From: Acinetobacter baumannii
Lineage (GTDB): Bacteria; Pseudomonadota; Gammaproteobacteria; Pseudomonadales; Moraxellaceae
NCBI RefSeq assembly: GCF_009759685.1
Contig: NZ_CP046654.1
Coordinates: 744,001-808,000, forward strand
Length of the DNA: 64,000 bases
Direction: 5' to 3'
Shown here: positions 36,865-45,244 of the stretch, piece after piece
How the letters are laid out: the number at the start of each line of letters is the position of its first letter
Numbering within the stretch: the stretch's first letter is position 1
Program-made: the position numbers and the translations under genes
The notes under the pieces: model-generated
Databases searched by the model: none
The model's input: only the letters and a program-made list of their open reading frames with translations
What the model was told of the DNA's origin: nothing

Positions 36865-37716
36865 TTAGATAAAACGCTCCCAAATGCCTTGCTGGTTACT
36901 CGCTGGTTTAGGGGTGTTTCCTAATTTAATCCACGGCATATTTTCACCATGAAAATCGCTACCAATTGAAATGGCCAAATGATGCTGGTCAATCATACGA
37001 TCAATCATTTGGCGAGTAGATAAAGGATCTACTGGAGGCGGCAACTCCACCGCATCTCCACCACAACTTGCAAATAACTCAATCAAATACCGGGTATTTG
37101 TAGCCGATAAATCATAACGGGTTGGATGAGCTAAAACTGCAAATCCTTTACTGTTATGAATAACCTCAATGGTCTCTTTCAAACCCAATCCTTCAAACTT
37201 TACAAAAGCACGCTTCCCTTCTTTTAAAAAACGATCAAAAGCTTGTTGAGGACGACTTACTACATTCTTTTCAACTAAGGTTTTAGCAATATGGGTTCTG
37301 GTAATCCGGTCTGGTTGATTTTCAACTTTATCGAGCACATCTTGATAAATATCAAAGCCAATACACTTTTTTAATAGTTCACAAATAACTTCCGCTCTTT
37401 GTGCCCTAATTCTTTTTTGTTGTTCTAATGCTTCTAAAATTGGGGCTTCATCTTGCATATTTAAAGCCACAATATGCACGCCATAGCTTTTTTTCGTGCT
37501 TGGTCGTGACCACTGGCTTGAAATCTCCACACCAGTAATAATTTGCAAATCATGGGGTTGTGCAGCATTTCTTGCACGCTGTAATCCATCCATCGTATCG
37601 TGATCGGTTAGCGCTAAAGTATGCAACTTCACATCGACAGCAGCTTGCACTAGCAATTCTGGAGACAAAGTTCCATCAGAAATATTGCTATGTGTATGTA
37701 AATCTATGCCTTGCAT
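36865..37716 (-). CDS. rnm: PHP-domain 5'-3' exoribonuclease Rnm (RNase AM)
   Basis: A 283-residue PHP-domain phosphoesterase (E. coli YciV/RNase AM type). Metal-binding motifs are DLHTHSNISDG (5-15), LTDHDTMDGL (about 36), GVEISSQW and late residues AVLAHPTRYDL and ISIGSDFHGENMPW. In E. coli the enzyme trims 5' ends of rRNA and acts on 3',5'-nucleoside bisphosphates. It is divergent from yciB, which starts 45 bases away. Confidence 0.93.
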   Translation of the reverse strand: MQGIDLHTHSNISDGTLSPELLVQAAVDVKLHTLALTDHDTMDGLQRARNAAQPHDLQIITGVEISSQWSRPSTKKSYGVHIVALNMQDEAPILEALEQQKRIRAQRAEVICELLKKCIGFDIYQDVLDKVENQPDRITRTHIAKTLVEKNVVSRPQQAFDRFLKEGKRAFVKFEGLGLKETIEVIHNSKGFAVLAHPTRYDLSATNTRYLIELFASCGGDAVELPPPVDPLSTRQMIDRMIDQHHLAISIGSDFHGENMPWIKLGNTPKPASNQQGIWERFI

Positions 37717-37760
37717 CTTTTATACTATGCCATTCACCAAACCTGATCAGATACTCTAAC

Positions 37761-38375
37761 ATGAAAGCACTACTGGACTTTGTTCCATTAATTATTTTCT
37801 TTTATTTATATAAGACAGTTGATCCAGCCGATACACAGCATCCTTTACTCAAACTGATCGGGTCTGCTGGCGGTGTTGATAATAATAATATTCTTGTCGC
37901 TACTACCGGTTTAATTATTTCAATGCTGGTAGTGTATGGTGCGTTGTTCATCATGCAAAAGTTCCGTCTAGATAAACAGCAATGGATTGTGCTGTTCATG
38001 ACAGTCATTTTTGGTGGTATTACCCTTATGTTGAGCGATGATTTTTACATCCGCTTAAAAGCCGCTATTTTGAATCTAGTTTTTGCAGGTGCTTTCTTAG
38101 TTTCACCTTGGTTTGGTAAAGACCGTAAGCCTCTTATTCAACGTTTATTTGATCCGATTTTAGCCTTAAGCGAAAAAGGTTGGAAAAATTTAAACTTTGC
38201 TTGGGCAGCTATGTTTGTCGTGATGTCTGGTTTACATGTTTTCTTTGCGTTTTTATTCCACGGCGGAAAATATTGGGGCGAATTTACTGCATTTGGTGAC
38301 ATGATTGTCATGTTTTCATTTATCATTATTCAGTTCATTATTTTACGTAAACATTTTAAGTCACCAGATGCTTAA
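37761..38375 (+). CDS. yciB: Inner membrane-spanning protein YciB (septation protein A)
   Basis: A 204-residue protein with five membrane helices. MKALLDFVPLIIFFYLYK is the typical start (ATG 37761), then VFGGITLMLSDDFYIRLK and NLNFAWAAMFVVMSGLHVFF. YciB/IspZ takes part in envelope and division-site integrity. A longer open frame starting at 37560 overlaps rnm on the other strand and is not used. The yciI gene follows 34 bases on, the same neighbour order as yciB/yciI in other gammaproteobacteria. Confidence 0.95.
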   Translation: MKALLDFVPLIIFFYLYKTVDPADTQHPLLKLIGSAGGVDNNNILVATTGLIISMLVVYGALFIMQKFRLDKQQWIVLFMTVIFGGITLMLSDDFYIRLKAAILNLVFAGAFLVSPWFGKDRKPLIQRLFDPILALSEKGWKNLNFAWAAMFVVMSGLHVFFAFLFHGGKYWGEFTAFGDMIVMFSFIIIQFIILRKHFKSPDA

Positions 38376-38409
38376 TGTGGTTTCGGATTGATTATAGAGA
38401 TACGATGAC

Positions 38410-38712
38410 ATGCCTTTTTTTGTTCTAAGCTGTACCGATAACGAAGGAACTCTAGAGAAACGTTTAGCAGTACGTCCTCAACATATCGAACGTTTGCAAA
38501 AACTTGATGATGAAGGTCGTCTAGTTGCTGCTGGAGCGATGCCAAAAGACCCTAATGATCCGCAAGCTGGTTTTTATGGCAGCACCATGATTGTAGAGTT
38601 TGATACACGTGAAGCCTTAGATGAATGGTTAAAAGAAGAACCATTTTTGAAAGAAGGCATCTATAGTCATGTTGATGTCAAACCATTTAATAAAGCATTT
38701 CCAAAAGGGTAA
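38410..38712 (+). CDS. yciI: YciI family protein
   Basis: A 100-residue dimeric alpha/beta-barrel protein. RLAVRPQHIERLQKLDDEGR contains the conserved His/Asp pair of the YCII fold, followed by LVAAGAMP and FDTREALDEWLKEEPFLKEG. The function is unknown; family members are cytosolic. It follows yciB, and its stop is 4 bases before the next gene, so they are co-transcribed. Confidence 0.93.
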   Translation: MPFFVLSCTDNEGTLEKRLAVRPQHIERLQKLDDEGRLVAAGAMPKDPNDPQAGFYGSTMIVEFDTREALDEWLKEEPFLKEGIYSHVDVKPFNKAFPKG

Positions 38713-38716
38713 ACGC

Positions 38717-39196
38717 ATGCAGCTTGCAACCAAAAGCTTTCTTGGCTTGTGTTTGATATGTTCAACTGCCGGAGCAGTTGAACCTGCTGCGACACCAGCA
38801 ACGCCTCCAACTGCAGCGTCAACACAGAATGCTAAACCAGCACCTACTTCTGCAACTGTAGCTAAACCCGCGACTACAACAGCACCAACCTCAACACAAC
38901 CGCTTACAGCAGAACAAATCGCAAAGAACAAGCAACAGCAAGATGCAAAAATTAAGGCTTTAGTTCAAGATCAAGCATCTCGTCTAAAACAGCTAGAACA
39001 TGCAAACCTTGAAGCGCTAGCACAAAACCAAGAATTGCAGCTAAAGAACGATAACTTGTCTGTTCAGGTACAAGTTTTACAAAGTGAACGTAGTGCTCAA
39101 ATGTTCTTATATGGCGCAGTAACTCTTGCAGGTGGCGTACTGCTTGGCTTCTTTATTGCGAGTTATGTTTACACCAAACGTCGACGTCAGTGGTAA
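38717..39196 (+). CDS. Signal-peptide coiled-coil membrane protein (hypothetical)
   Basis: A 159-residue protein. A signal peptide (MQLATKSFLGLCLICSTAGA) precedes an Ala/Pro/Thr-rich linker (about 22-68), a Gln/Lys-rich coiled coil (about 70-130) and a C-terminal membrane helix (about 131-151, LYGAVTLAGGVLLGFFIASY) with a basic end YTKRRRQW. It would sit in the inner membrane with the coil in the periplasm. No family is recognised. It starts 4 bases after yciI and ends just before mnmC. Confidence 0.7.
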   Translation: MQLATKSFLGLCLICSTAGAVEPAATPATPPTAASTQNAKPAPTSATVAKPATTTAPTSTQPLTAEQIAKNKQQQDAKIKALVQDQASRLKQLEHANLEALAQNQELQLKNDNLSVQVQVLQSERSAQMFLYGAVTLAGGVLLGFFIASYVYTKRRRQW

Positions 39197-39219
39197 TCCT
39201 GAGCGACTTATTAAACCGA

Positions 39220-41091
39220 ATGAACAAATCAAACCGTATACAAACTGCTGAGCTGGATTGGGAATTTATTGATGGTATTGAAGTTCCCATTTCCAAACAA
39301 TTTGGTGATGTCTATTTTTCTAAAGATAATGGTCTGCTTGAAACACGGCATGTATTTTTAAATGGCAATGACCTAACAGAACGATTAGCCAATTTACAAG
39401 ATTTTGAATATTTCAGTGTAGGAGAAACCGGGTTCGGCACTGGTTTAAATATTCTTGCGCTCTGGCAACTATGGCAACAAGTACGTCCAAATAACCACAG
39501 TCATTTACATGCAATTAGCGTCGAAAAGTTTCCTTTAAGCAAAGCTGATCTCATTCGTGCTTTAAATGTATGGGATGAACTTAAACCGCTTTCCAAACAA
39601 CTTATTGAGCAATATCCCTTACCTCTTGCAGGCTGCCATCGTTTAAGTTTTCCAGAAGAGCGCTTCAGCATCGACCTATGGTTAGGAGATGCACAAGATA
39701 TTTTTCCAAGTATGGTAAAAACGAAGGCAGTGAATGCCTGGTTTCTGGATGGTTTTGCGCCTTCTTGTAATCCGGACATGTGGGAACAAAATGTTTTAAA
39801 TAATATTGTTCGGCTTTCCGACTATGGCACTACCTTTGCCTCATTTAGTGTAGCTGGTGTCCTCAAACGTGGGCTAAAGGCTCACGGAATCGATATTTCT
39901 CGTCCCCGCGGTTTTGGGCATAAACGGGAAATGCTTAAAGCCGTTTGGAAAGCACCTGTAAGTGAAGAAATTTTATTAGAACCAGTTAGCGACACTCTCC
40001 ATTTTACTCAGCAGCATATCGCCGTAATTGGCGCTGGGATTGCAGGTTTAAGCACAGCTTGGGCATTTGCTCAACGTGGGCATCAGGTCACTCTATTTGA
40101 GCGTACAGCGCCGTTATCAGGTGCTTCTGGCAATCCGTTGGCATTGCTTAATCCGAAACTATGCCCAATTGAACAAAGCCATGAGCATCTCATGACTTTA
40201 AGCTGGCAACATGCGTTAAATTTCTATAAAAATTTTCAAGCTTTTCACCCGATTCAAATACAGCAAATGGCTTTAAAGAATGCACAAGATCTTCTCGATC
40301 TTGCTGATCAATATCCTGCTGATATTGTCACGCAGCAAACAAGCTCACTTGAATCAGACTATCCACATATTTTGTTGACCGAAGCTGGAGCAGTTTCTCC
40401 GCACCAATTACGTGCTGAAATTTTGCAACATCCAGGTATTGAACTGAAAATTGCCAATATTACGACATTTGTTTCTTTTGAAAATAAAGTTCAATTAAAA
40501 AGTGGTAATGAAACTACTTTAGAGGCTGATCATGTCGTGGTGTGCTGCGCCAGAGAAAGTGCTGCTTTATTTGAAAATTATCCGCTCTTAAAACCTATAC
40601 GTGGACAGGTGAGCTGGGTTGATAATTCTTTTGCAACCTTACCTTTAAACGAAGCCTATAGCTATGGCGGTTATTGTATGCAACTGAATACGTCTGAACT
40701 TATTCTAGGGGCTTCTTTCTACCCAAACCGAGACGATCAAGAAGTACTGCTTGATGACCATGTGCATAACTTTGAATTAATCCACAGCGTTTTTCCTCAT
40801 TATGCAAAACAATTACCGTCAGTCGAACAATGGCAAGGACGAGCATCAGTTCGCGCTCAAAGTCCAGATTATTTTCCAGTTGTGGGAAAAATGCAGAATG
40901 AAAGCCGTATTTCTACTTTTGCAGGTTTAGGCTCAAAGGGCTTTTTATTTGCGCCGCTTTGTAGTGAAGTTTTAGTGGCCCAAATTTTAGGTGAAGCTTG
41001 TCCTGTTCCCAAAAGCCTATTACAGAAATTAGATGCCCAACGTTTTCAAAAGAAAGTTAAATCTAAGAAACCTTATTTTAAATCTCAATAG
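39220..41091 (+). CDS. mnmC: Bifunctional tRNA wobble-uridine modification enzyme MnmC
   Basis: A 623-residue fusion. The N-terminal methyltransferase half (about 1-240, SVGETGFGTGLNILALWQLW, WFLDGFAPSCNPDMW) makes mnm5s2U34 from nm5s2U34. The C-terminal FAD half begins with IAVIGAGIAGLSTAWAFAQR (about 265) and removes the carboxymethyl group from cmnm5U. The ATG at 39220 gives MNKSNRIQTAELDW; a GTG at 39190 overlaps the previous gene and would add ten residues with no homology. Terminator follows. Confidence 0.96.
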   Translation: MNKSNRIQTAELDWEFIDGIEVPISKQFGDVYFSKDNGLLETRHVFLNGNDLTERLANLQDFEYFSVGETGFGTGLNILALWQLWQQVRPNNHSHLHAISVEKFPLSKADLIRALNVWDELKPLSKQLIEQYPLPLAGCHRLSFPEERFSIDLWLGDAQDIFPSMVKTKAVNAWFLDGFAPSCNPDMWEQNVLNNIVRLSDYGTTFASFSVAGVLKRGLKAHGIDISRPRGFGHKREMLKAVWKAPVSEEILLEPVSDTLHFTQQHIAVIGAGIAGLSTAWAFAQRGHQVTLFERTAPLSGASGNPLALLNPKLCPIEQSHEHLMTLSWQHALNFYKNFQAFHPIQIQQMALKNAQDLLDLADQYPADIVTQQTSSLESDYPHILLTEAGAVSPHQLRAEILQHPGIELKIANITTFVSFENKVQLKSGNETTLEADHVVVCCARESAALFENYPLLKPIRGQVSWVDNSFATLPLNEAYSYGGYCMQLNTSELILGASFYPNRDDQEVLLDDHVHNFELIHSVFPHYAKQLPSVEQWQGRASVRAQSPDYFPVVGKMQNESRISTFAGLGSKGFLFAPLCSEVLVAQILGEACPVPKSLLQKLDAQRFQKKVKSKKPYFKSQ

Positions 41092-41115
41092 TGCACTTGA
41101 GAAAATTTGGTCCCA

Positions 41116-41146
41116 ATAAAAAAGCACCCGAAGGTGCTTTTTTTAT
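41116..41146. terminator. Terminator after mnmC and the rhodanese gene
   Basis: AAAAAAGCACC-CGAA-GGTGCTTTTTTT. It stops mnmC and, in the other direction, the rhodanese-like gene; the two stops are 52 bases apart. Confidence 0.9.
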
Positions 41147-41457
41147 GCGCCCTGCTCTAGAGGTAAACCTGCGTCACGAGCTGCACGCGTCCCTCCCATC
41201 AGCACGACATATTCACGCGAGGCATCTAAGCCTTCTAGTTTCTCAGCTGCACGAGGAGCTTTGCTACCACCACCACATAAAATATAAATCGGCTGATCCG
41301 CAGCGACCTGGTTCAAAATATCAGCATTTAAATCATTAATTGGGCGGCTTACCGCACCTTTAACATGCCCTTCTGCATAAGCACTTGAATCACGGACATC
41401 CCAGATAACAGCATTTTCTGGGAACTCAAATGTTGTAATTTCTTGTTTACGGATCAT
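41143..41457 (-). CDS. Rhodanese-like sulfurtransferase
   Basis: A 104-residue single rhodanese domain. VIWDVRDSSAYAEGHVKGAV is the CH2A-type start motif and YILCGGGSKAPRA (Cys 61) the active-site loop, ending LMGGTRAARDAGLPLEQ. It carries sulfur as a persulfide; the acceptor is unknown. The ATG at 41457 has AAGGAG seven bases upstream. A TTG upstream in frame would add nine residues. Divergent from yajQ. Confidence 0.9.
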   Translation of the reverse strand: MIRKQEITTFEFPENAVIWDVRDSSAYAEGHVKGAVSRPINDLNADILNQVAADQPIYILCGGGSKAPRAAEKLEGLDASREYVVLMGGTRAARDAGLPLEQGA

Positions 41458-41548
41458 TGTGCACTCCTTTGATGTAAACAACACTTGGCAAATGAAGAAA
41501 ACCCTCTTAGCATCTCAAATATTCTTTCACTTTGTAAAGGTCTAAACT

Positions 41549-42037
41549 ATGCCTTCTTTCGATATTGTTTCTGAATTAGAGTTATTTGAAGTTAACCACG
41601 CTGTACAAAACACCCAAAAAGAGATTGCAACACGTTTTGACTTCCGTGGTCATGATGTTTCTATCGAATTAAATGAAAAAAATAAAGAGATAAAAATCAG
41701 TACAGAAAGTGATTTCCAGTGTGAACAAGTTTATAACATGTTAGAAAATCACTTTTATAAACGTAAAATTGATGTGCAAGCGCTTGACCCACAGAAAGCA
41801 ACAGCATCAGGCAAAAATTTTGTACAAGTGATTAAACTAAAAGATGGCCTTGACTCTGATACAGCAAAAAAAATTAATAAAGCCATTAAAGAAAGTGGCA
41901 TCAAAGTGCAATCATCTATTCAAGGCGACAAAATCCGTGTAACTGATAAAAAGCGTGACACTTTACAACAAGTGATGGCTTTTTTACGTGAACAACAATT
42001 TGGTCTGCCATTACAATTTAATAACTTTAAAGATTAA
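41549..42037 (+). CDS. yajQ: YajQ family nucleotide-binding protein
   Basis: A 162-residue protein of full YajQ length. MPSFDIVSELELFEVNHAVQ, EIATRFDFRGHDVSIEL and VQSSIQGDKIRVTDKKRDTL are the conserved segments of the two RNA/nucleotide-binding-like folds. In Xanthomonas and Pseudomonas members bind cyclic di-GMP and regulate virulence; others bind GTP or tRNA. The function here is not established. Confidence 0.95.
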   Translation: MPSFDIVSELELFEVNHAVQNTQKEIATRFDFRGHDVSIELNEKNKEIKISTESDFQCEQVYNMLENHFYKRKIDVQALDPQKATASGKNFVQVIKLKDGLDSDTAKKINKAIKESGIKVQSSIQGDKIRVTDKKRDTLQQVMAFLREQQFGLPLQFNNFKD

Positions 42038-42072
42038 TGTCTTAGCATGACATTCCCAATTAAGGTAATCCC

Positions 42073-42567
42073 ATGTCTCAATCCAATCGTCTATTAAAAC
42101 TGGTAAAAGCAACTTCAAAATTCCCTAAAGGTATTCGGAGTACGCTTTGGAGTAAGGCATTTGGCCGCATTGTGCCAATGGTGGGTACAGCAAACATTCG
42201 CTATCTGGAAGTAGATGTAAACCATGTGACGGTTCGCTTAGAGAATCAAAAAAATATGCAGAACCATATTAAAGGTGTCCATGCTGCGGCTATGGCGCTT
42301 TTGGCAGAAACTGCAACAGGTTTTCTAACGGGTTTACATATTCCAGATAACCGTATTTTATTAATCAAATCATTACATGTTGATTATTTAAAAGTGGTTG
42401 AAGGTGGTTTAACAGCAACAGCGACTCTCTCTACCGAACAGCAAAAATATATTGCTGATCATGAGAAAGGTGAACTTGTTATTCCAGTTACGGTCATTGA
42501 TGATGCAGGTAATGAACCGATTCAATGCCAAATGTTATGGGCATGGTTACCTAAACGTAAGAAATAA
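42073..42567 (+). CDS. DUF4442 hotdog-fold protein
   Basis: A 164-residue protein. NMQNHIKGVHAAAMALLAET has the His/Asn-type catalytic segment of PaaI-like hotdog thioesterases, and the LKSLHVDYLKVVEGGLTATA strand order fits DUF4442. Probably an acyl-CoA or fatty-acyl binding thioesterase; substrate unknown. A terminator shared with the next convergent gene follows. Confidence 0.85.
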   Translation: MSQSNRLLKLVKATSKFPKGIRSTLWSKAFGRIVPMVGTANIRYLEVDVNHVTVRLENQKNMQNHIKGVHAAAMALLAETATGFLTGLHIPDNRILLIKSLHVDYLKVVEGGLTATATLSTEQQKYIADHEKGELVIPVTVIDDAGNEPIQCQMLWAWLPKRKK

Positions 42568-42570
42568 AGA

Positions 42571-42606
42571 TATAAAAAAGCCCAAATTCAAATTTGGGCT
42601 TTTTTA
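42571..42606. terminator. Bidirectional terminator between hotdog genes
   Basis: AAAAAAGCCCAAATT-CAAATTTGGGCTTTTTT is a strong symmetric hairpin between the DUF4442 gene and the minus-strand acyl-CoA thioesterase gene. Confidence 0.92.
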
Positions 42607-43029
42607 TTACGATTCTTGAGAGGCAAGAAATTTCTGTTTCGCTTCCTCAGGAATCTGACGTTTGTTGCCTTTTACATCTACTGCAACAAAGGTAAAGACC
42701 CCTTCAGTAATACGAATTGGGGCACGAGAGTCATCATGGCTATCCCAAACTTCAATTTGCATTTGAATAGAGGTATTACCCACTTTTAAGATTTTGGTAT
42801 AGCAGCTAATAACAAAGCCTACTTTTACCGGAACCAAAAAGGTCATCTGATTAATGGAAATCGTAGCACAGCGACCACGACTAAAACGCTCCGCGTGAAT
42901 TGCTCCAGCCAAGTCCATTTGTGACACGATCCACCCACCAAACACATCACCACTCCAGTTTGTATCTGCTGGCATGGCAATCGTTTGTAAGGATAAAATT
43001 CCTTCTGGTTTGGTATAAGCTTCTGACAC
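42607..43029 (-). CDS. Acyl-CoA thioesterase (YciA-like)
   Basis: A 140-residue hotdog-fold thioesterase. AMPADTNWSGDVFGGWIVSQMDLA is the YciA-type active-site region (N/D followed by G-G), and VTFLVPVKVGFVISCY and IRITEGVFTFVAVD complete the fold. It hydrolyses acyl-CoA to fatty acid and CoA. Start is 1 base after trxC stop (overlap-like gap) in a three-gene operon with the hydrolase at 43469. Confidence 0.9.
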   Translation of the reverse strand: MSEAYTKPEGILSLQTIAMPADTNWSGDVFGGWIVSQMDLAGAIHAERFSRGRCATISINQMTFLVPVKVGFVISCYTKILKVGNTSIQMQIEVWDSHDDSRAPIRITEGVFTFVAVDVKGNKRQIPEEAKQKFLASQES

Positions 43030-43030
43030 C

Positions 43031-43468
43031 TTAGCTCCCGAAATTCGTTTGAAGTTGTTGATCTAGCCACTGTTGCAATTCAGGCGCGCGTAATGCGCCG
43101 CTCATTCGAGCAACTTCTGTGGTTTTATTCATTAATACAAGGGTAGGAATACTTCTCACATTAAATGCTTGGCTTAAGCGAGGAGACTCTTCGGTATTAA
43201 TCTTGGCAAAAATGACACGTGGATTTTGTTTTGCAACTTGTGCAAAATGTGGCGCCATCATTTTACAAGGTCCGCACCATTCTGCCCATAAATCTATCAA
43301 AATAGGCAGATCACTATTTGTGATGTAGTTGCTAAAGTTTTGTTCATTTAACTCAATTGGCTCAAGCGGGAGTAATGGCTGATGACATTGTCCACAACTC
43401 GGTTGAGCGGTAAGTTTTTCCTCTGGTACTCTATTTTTTGCACCGCACGATGCACATACAATAATCAT
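43031..43468 (-). CDS. trxC: Thioredoxin 2
   Basis: A 145-residue TrxC. An N-terminal zinc finger has Cys 5, 8, 25 and 28 (CASCGAKN ... CGQC), followed by the thioredoxin domain with WCGPC (64-68) and SIPTLVLM, containing the cis-Pro. It reduces disulfides and helps oxidative-stress defence. It abuts the alpha/beta hydrolase gene upstream with no spacer. Confidence 0.95.
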   Translation of the reverse strand: MIIVCASCGAKNRVPEEKLTAQPSCGQCHQPLLPLEPIELNEQNFSNYITNSDLPILIDLWAEWCGPCKMMAPHFAQVAKQNPRVIFAKINTEESPRLSQAFNVRSIPTLVLMNKTTEVARMSGALRAPELQQWLDQQLQTNFGS

Positions 43469-44365
43469 TTACATCACTCCTATATGCTGATGTAAAAATT
43501 CTAATTGGGTCGTCACTGCTTTTTCAAACCATGAACCGTGATAGATATCAAAATGTTTCATATCCCATTCATGATAACTCACAAAAGGAGCAATATTAGT
43601 CGCAGCTTCACGACTAGACTCAATTGGAATCAAAGAATCATGCTGAGCCGCAATAAATAAAACTGGAATATTAATTTGACGTACAAGTTGAATTGGGCGA
43701 TAACGCATCAAATTAAAAAACACCCGTGCCGGGACTTCTCCACTCCAGTAATAATCCGGATTCACAATCGATAAATAACCATAATAGCTATCTGCTGTTG
43801 GCATAAAGCACAATTTATATTGATCTACAACAGGCAACCTTTTAGGGTTAAGGCCCATTTTTGAACCCATATAATCTTGGCTCGACAACTTTAAAGCTTG
43901 GGGATAACGCTGTAATGGGTATAATTTTGCTGTTTCCGCACCATCAACATATGGAATTTGTACCATAATGGCCTGAATATTCTTTAATTCAGAAGCTAGG
44001 CTTAAAGCATATCCCCCACTTAAGGATGTTCCCCACAATACAATTCTTCGATTATCTATAAATTTACACGTAGAAGCATATTGAATCATGGTCTTCCAGT
44101 CTTCTAGTTGAGAGTTGATAGAAATCATCTCTCGGGGCTTACCTGTACTTCCACCCCAATATCGGTAATCAAATAAAATAACCGCATAGCCAGCTTGAGC
44201 AAAACGCTGGGCATATTGGATGAGTTTGAATTGACGCAATCCGGCAAAACCATGTGCCATGATAATTACCGCAGATTTATTATTTGTTTTTGGAATATAA
44301 AAGTCAGCTGCGATCATTTCCTGATCACATGGAACATATAAAGGCTCAACCGTATAAGCGTGCAT
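43469..44365 (-). CDS. Alpha/beta hydrolase
   Basis: A 298-residue protein with GTSLSGGYALSLASE as the nucleophile elbow (Ser about 114), IIMAHGFAGLR as the oxyanion-hole strand, and late LFIAAQHDSLIPIESS (acid) and KHFDIYHGSWFE (His) for the triad. Similar to acetyl-xylan or dienelactone-type hydrolases; substrate unknown. First of a minus-strand trio with trxC and the thioesterase. Confidence 0.85.
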   Translation of the reverse strand: MHAYTVEPLYVPCDQEMIAADFYIPKTNNKSAVIIMAHGFAGLRQFKLIQYAQRFAQAGYAVILFDYRYWGGSTGKPREMISINSQLEDWKTMIQYASTCKFIDNRRIVLWGTSLSGGYALSLASELKNIQAIMVQIPYVDGAETAKLYPLQRYPQALKLSSQDYMGSKMGLNPKRLPVVDQYKLCFMPTADSYYGYLSIVNPDYYWSGEVPARVFFNLMRYRPIQLVRQINIPVLFIAAQHDSLIPIESSREAATNIAPFVSYHEWDMKHFDIYHGSWFEKAVTTQLEFLHQHIGVM

Positions 44366-44557
44366 ATGTGCTCCGTGGCATTATGGTCGAAGTAATGAAT
44401 TTACAAAAAACATCCTGATCGCCTTTTAAAAATCTAGAGCTGTTCTTTTACATAAATTTTATCTATGTAGGAACAACGTTTTAGTGTCTTGTATCTCAGG
44501 TTAAGCTTAATGCTATGATACAGCATAAGAGGTTTTATTAAATTTTGGAGTGACGAA

Positions 44558-44893
44558 ATGTCAGAGAATGTTGGTTTCGCAGGTCAAATTGGCCCAGAAC
44601 ATGTGGGTCAAGTTGTAGAAAAAGGCTTTAAATCTATTATTAATAACCGTCCTGACATGGAAGGTGGTCCAGAACAACCAACCAGTGCTCAAATTGAAGA
44701 AGCAGCACGCCAAGCTGGTCTAGATTATGTTTATCAGCCTGTTGTAGCTGGCCAAATTACTGAACTTGATGTTCGTACTTTTGCAAATCACTATAATGAA
44801 CTTCCAAAACCGGTTCTCATGTTCTGCCGTACTGGAAACCGTTCAAACAATCTTTATCAATTAGCCAAACAAATGGATTTGTTAGACGATTAA
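44558..44893 (+). CDS. TIGR01244-family sulfur transferase/phosphatase-like protein
   Basis: A 111-residue protein with a dual-specificity-phosphatase-like fold. SIINNRPDMEGGPEQPT and the active loop MFCRTGNRSNNL (Cys 90) fit the DUF442/BLH family, which in other species is linked to hydrogen sulfide handling. No partner gene is next to it. GGAG lies seven bases before the ATG. Confidence 0.88.
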   Translation: MSENVGFAGQIGPEHVGQVVEKGFKSIINNRPDMEGGPEQPTSAQIEEAARQAGLDYVYQPVVAGQITELDVRTFANHYNELPKPVLMFCRTGNRSNNLYQLAKQMDLLDD

Positions 44894-44903
44894 ATAAATT
44901 CAT

Positions 44904-44936
44904 AAGCTCTATTTTTATTTAAAGATAGAGCTTTTA
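44904..44936 (+). terminator. Intrinsic terminator after the TIGR01244 gene
   Basis: AAGCTCTAT and ATAGAGCTT with a loop rich in T, followed by TTATTTA. Confidence 0.75.
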
Positions 44937-45034
44937 TTTAATAAAAAAATATATACAACTGCATCAATTCAACAGATATACAAACAGTCTTCAGCTAAAG
45001 TTGTTAAATCACTTTTTATTTACTTAGTTATTTT

Positions 45035-45139
45035 ATGAATAAATTGATTTTGTTATTAGTAAGCTGCCTTATTCTCAGCGCGTGTTCATCTATGCAAGTA
45101 CGCCCTACTGTCGGGGTAAGTATGGGAACAAGCATTTAA
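45035..45139 (+). CDS. Tiny lipoprotein (34 residues)
   Basis: MNKLILLLVSCLILSACSSM is a textbook signal peptide with lipobox LSAC, so Cys 17 would be lipidated, leaving an 18-residue mature peptide ending VGVSMGTSI. It would be outer-membrane or envelope bound. The ribosome site is weak. Too short for most gene finders. Serine-rich residues after Cys fit the usual mature start. It is 105 bases before the next lipoprotein gene. Confidence 0.7.
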   Translation: MNKLILLLVSCLILSACSSMQVRPTVGVSMGTSI

Positions 45140-45244
45140 TTAAATTTTCTTGATGTAAATATCCTGAGCAAGCTCATGAAATATATGTTATTTTGTAAAA
45201 CTAAAAATTATTTTAAATAACTTATCATTTTAATGGGGATAATG

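Noticed and set aside
37560..37760. Longer start for yciB
   Set aside because: The added residues are the antisense of rnm and do not match the YciB family start; MKALLDFVPL at 37761 does.
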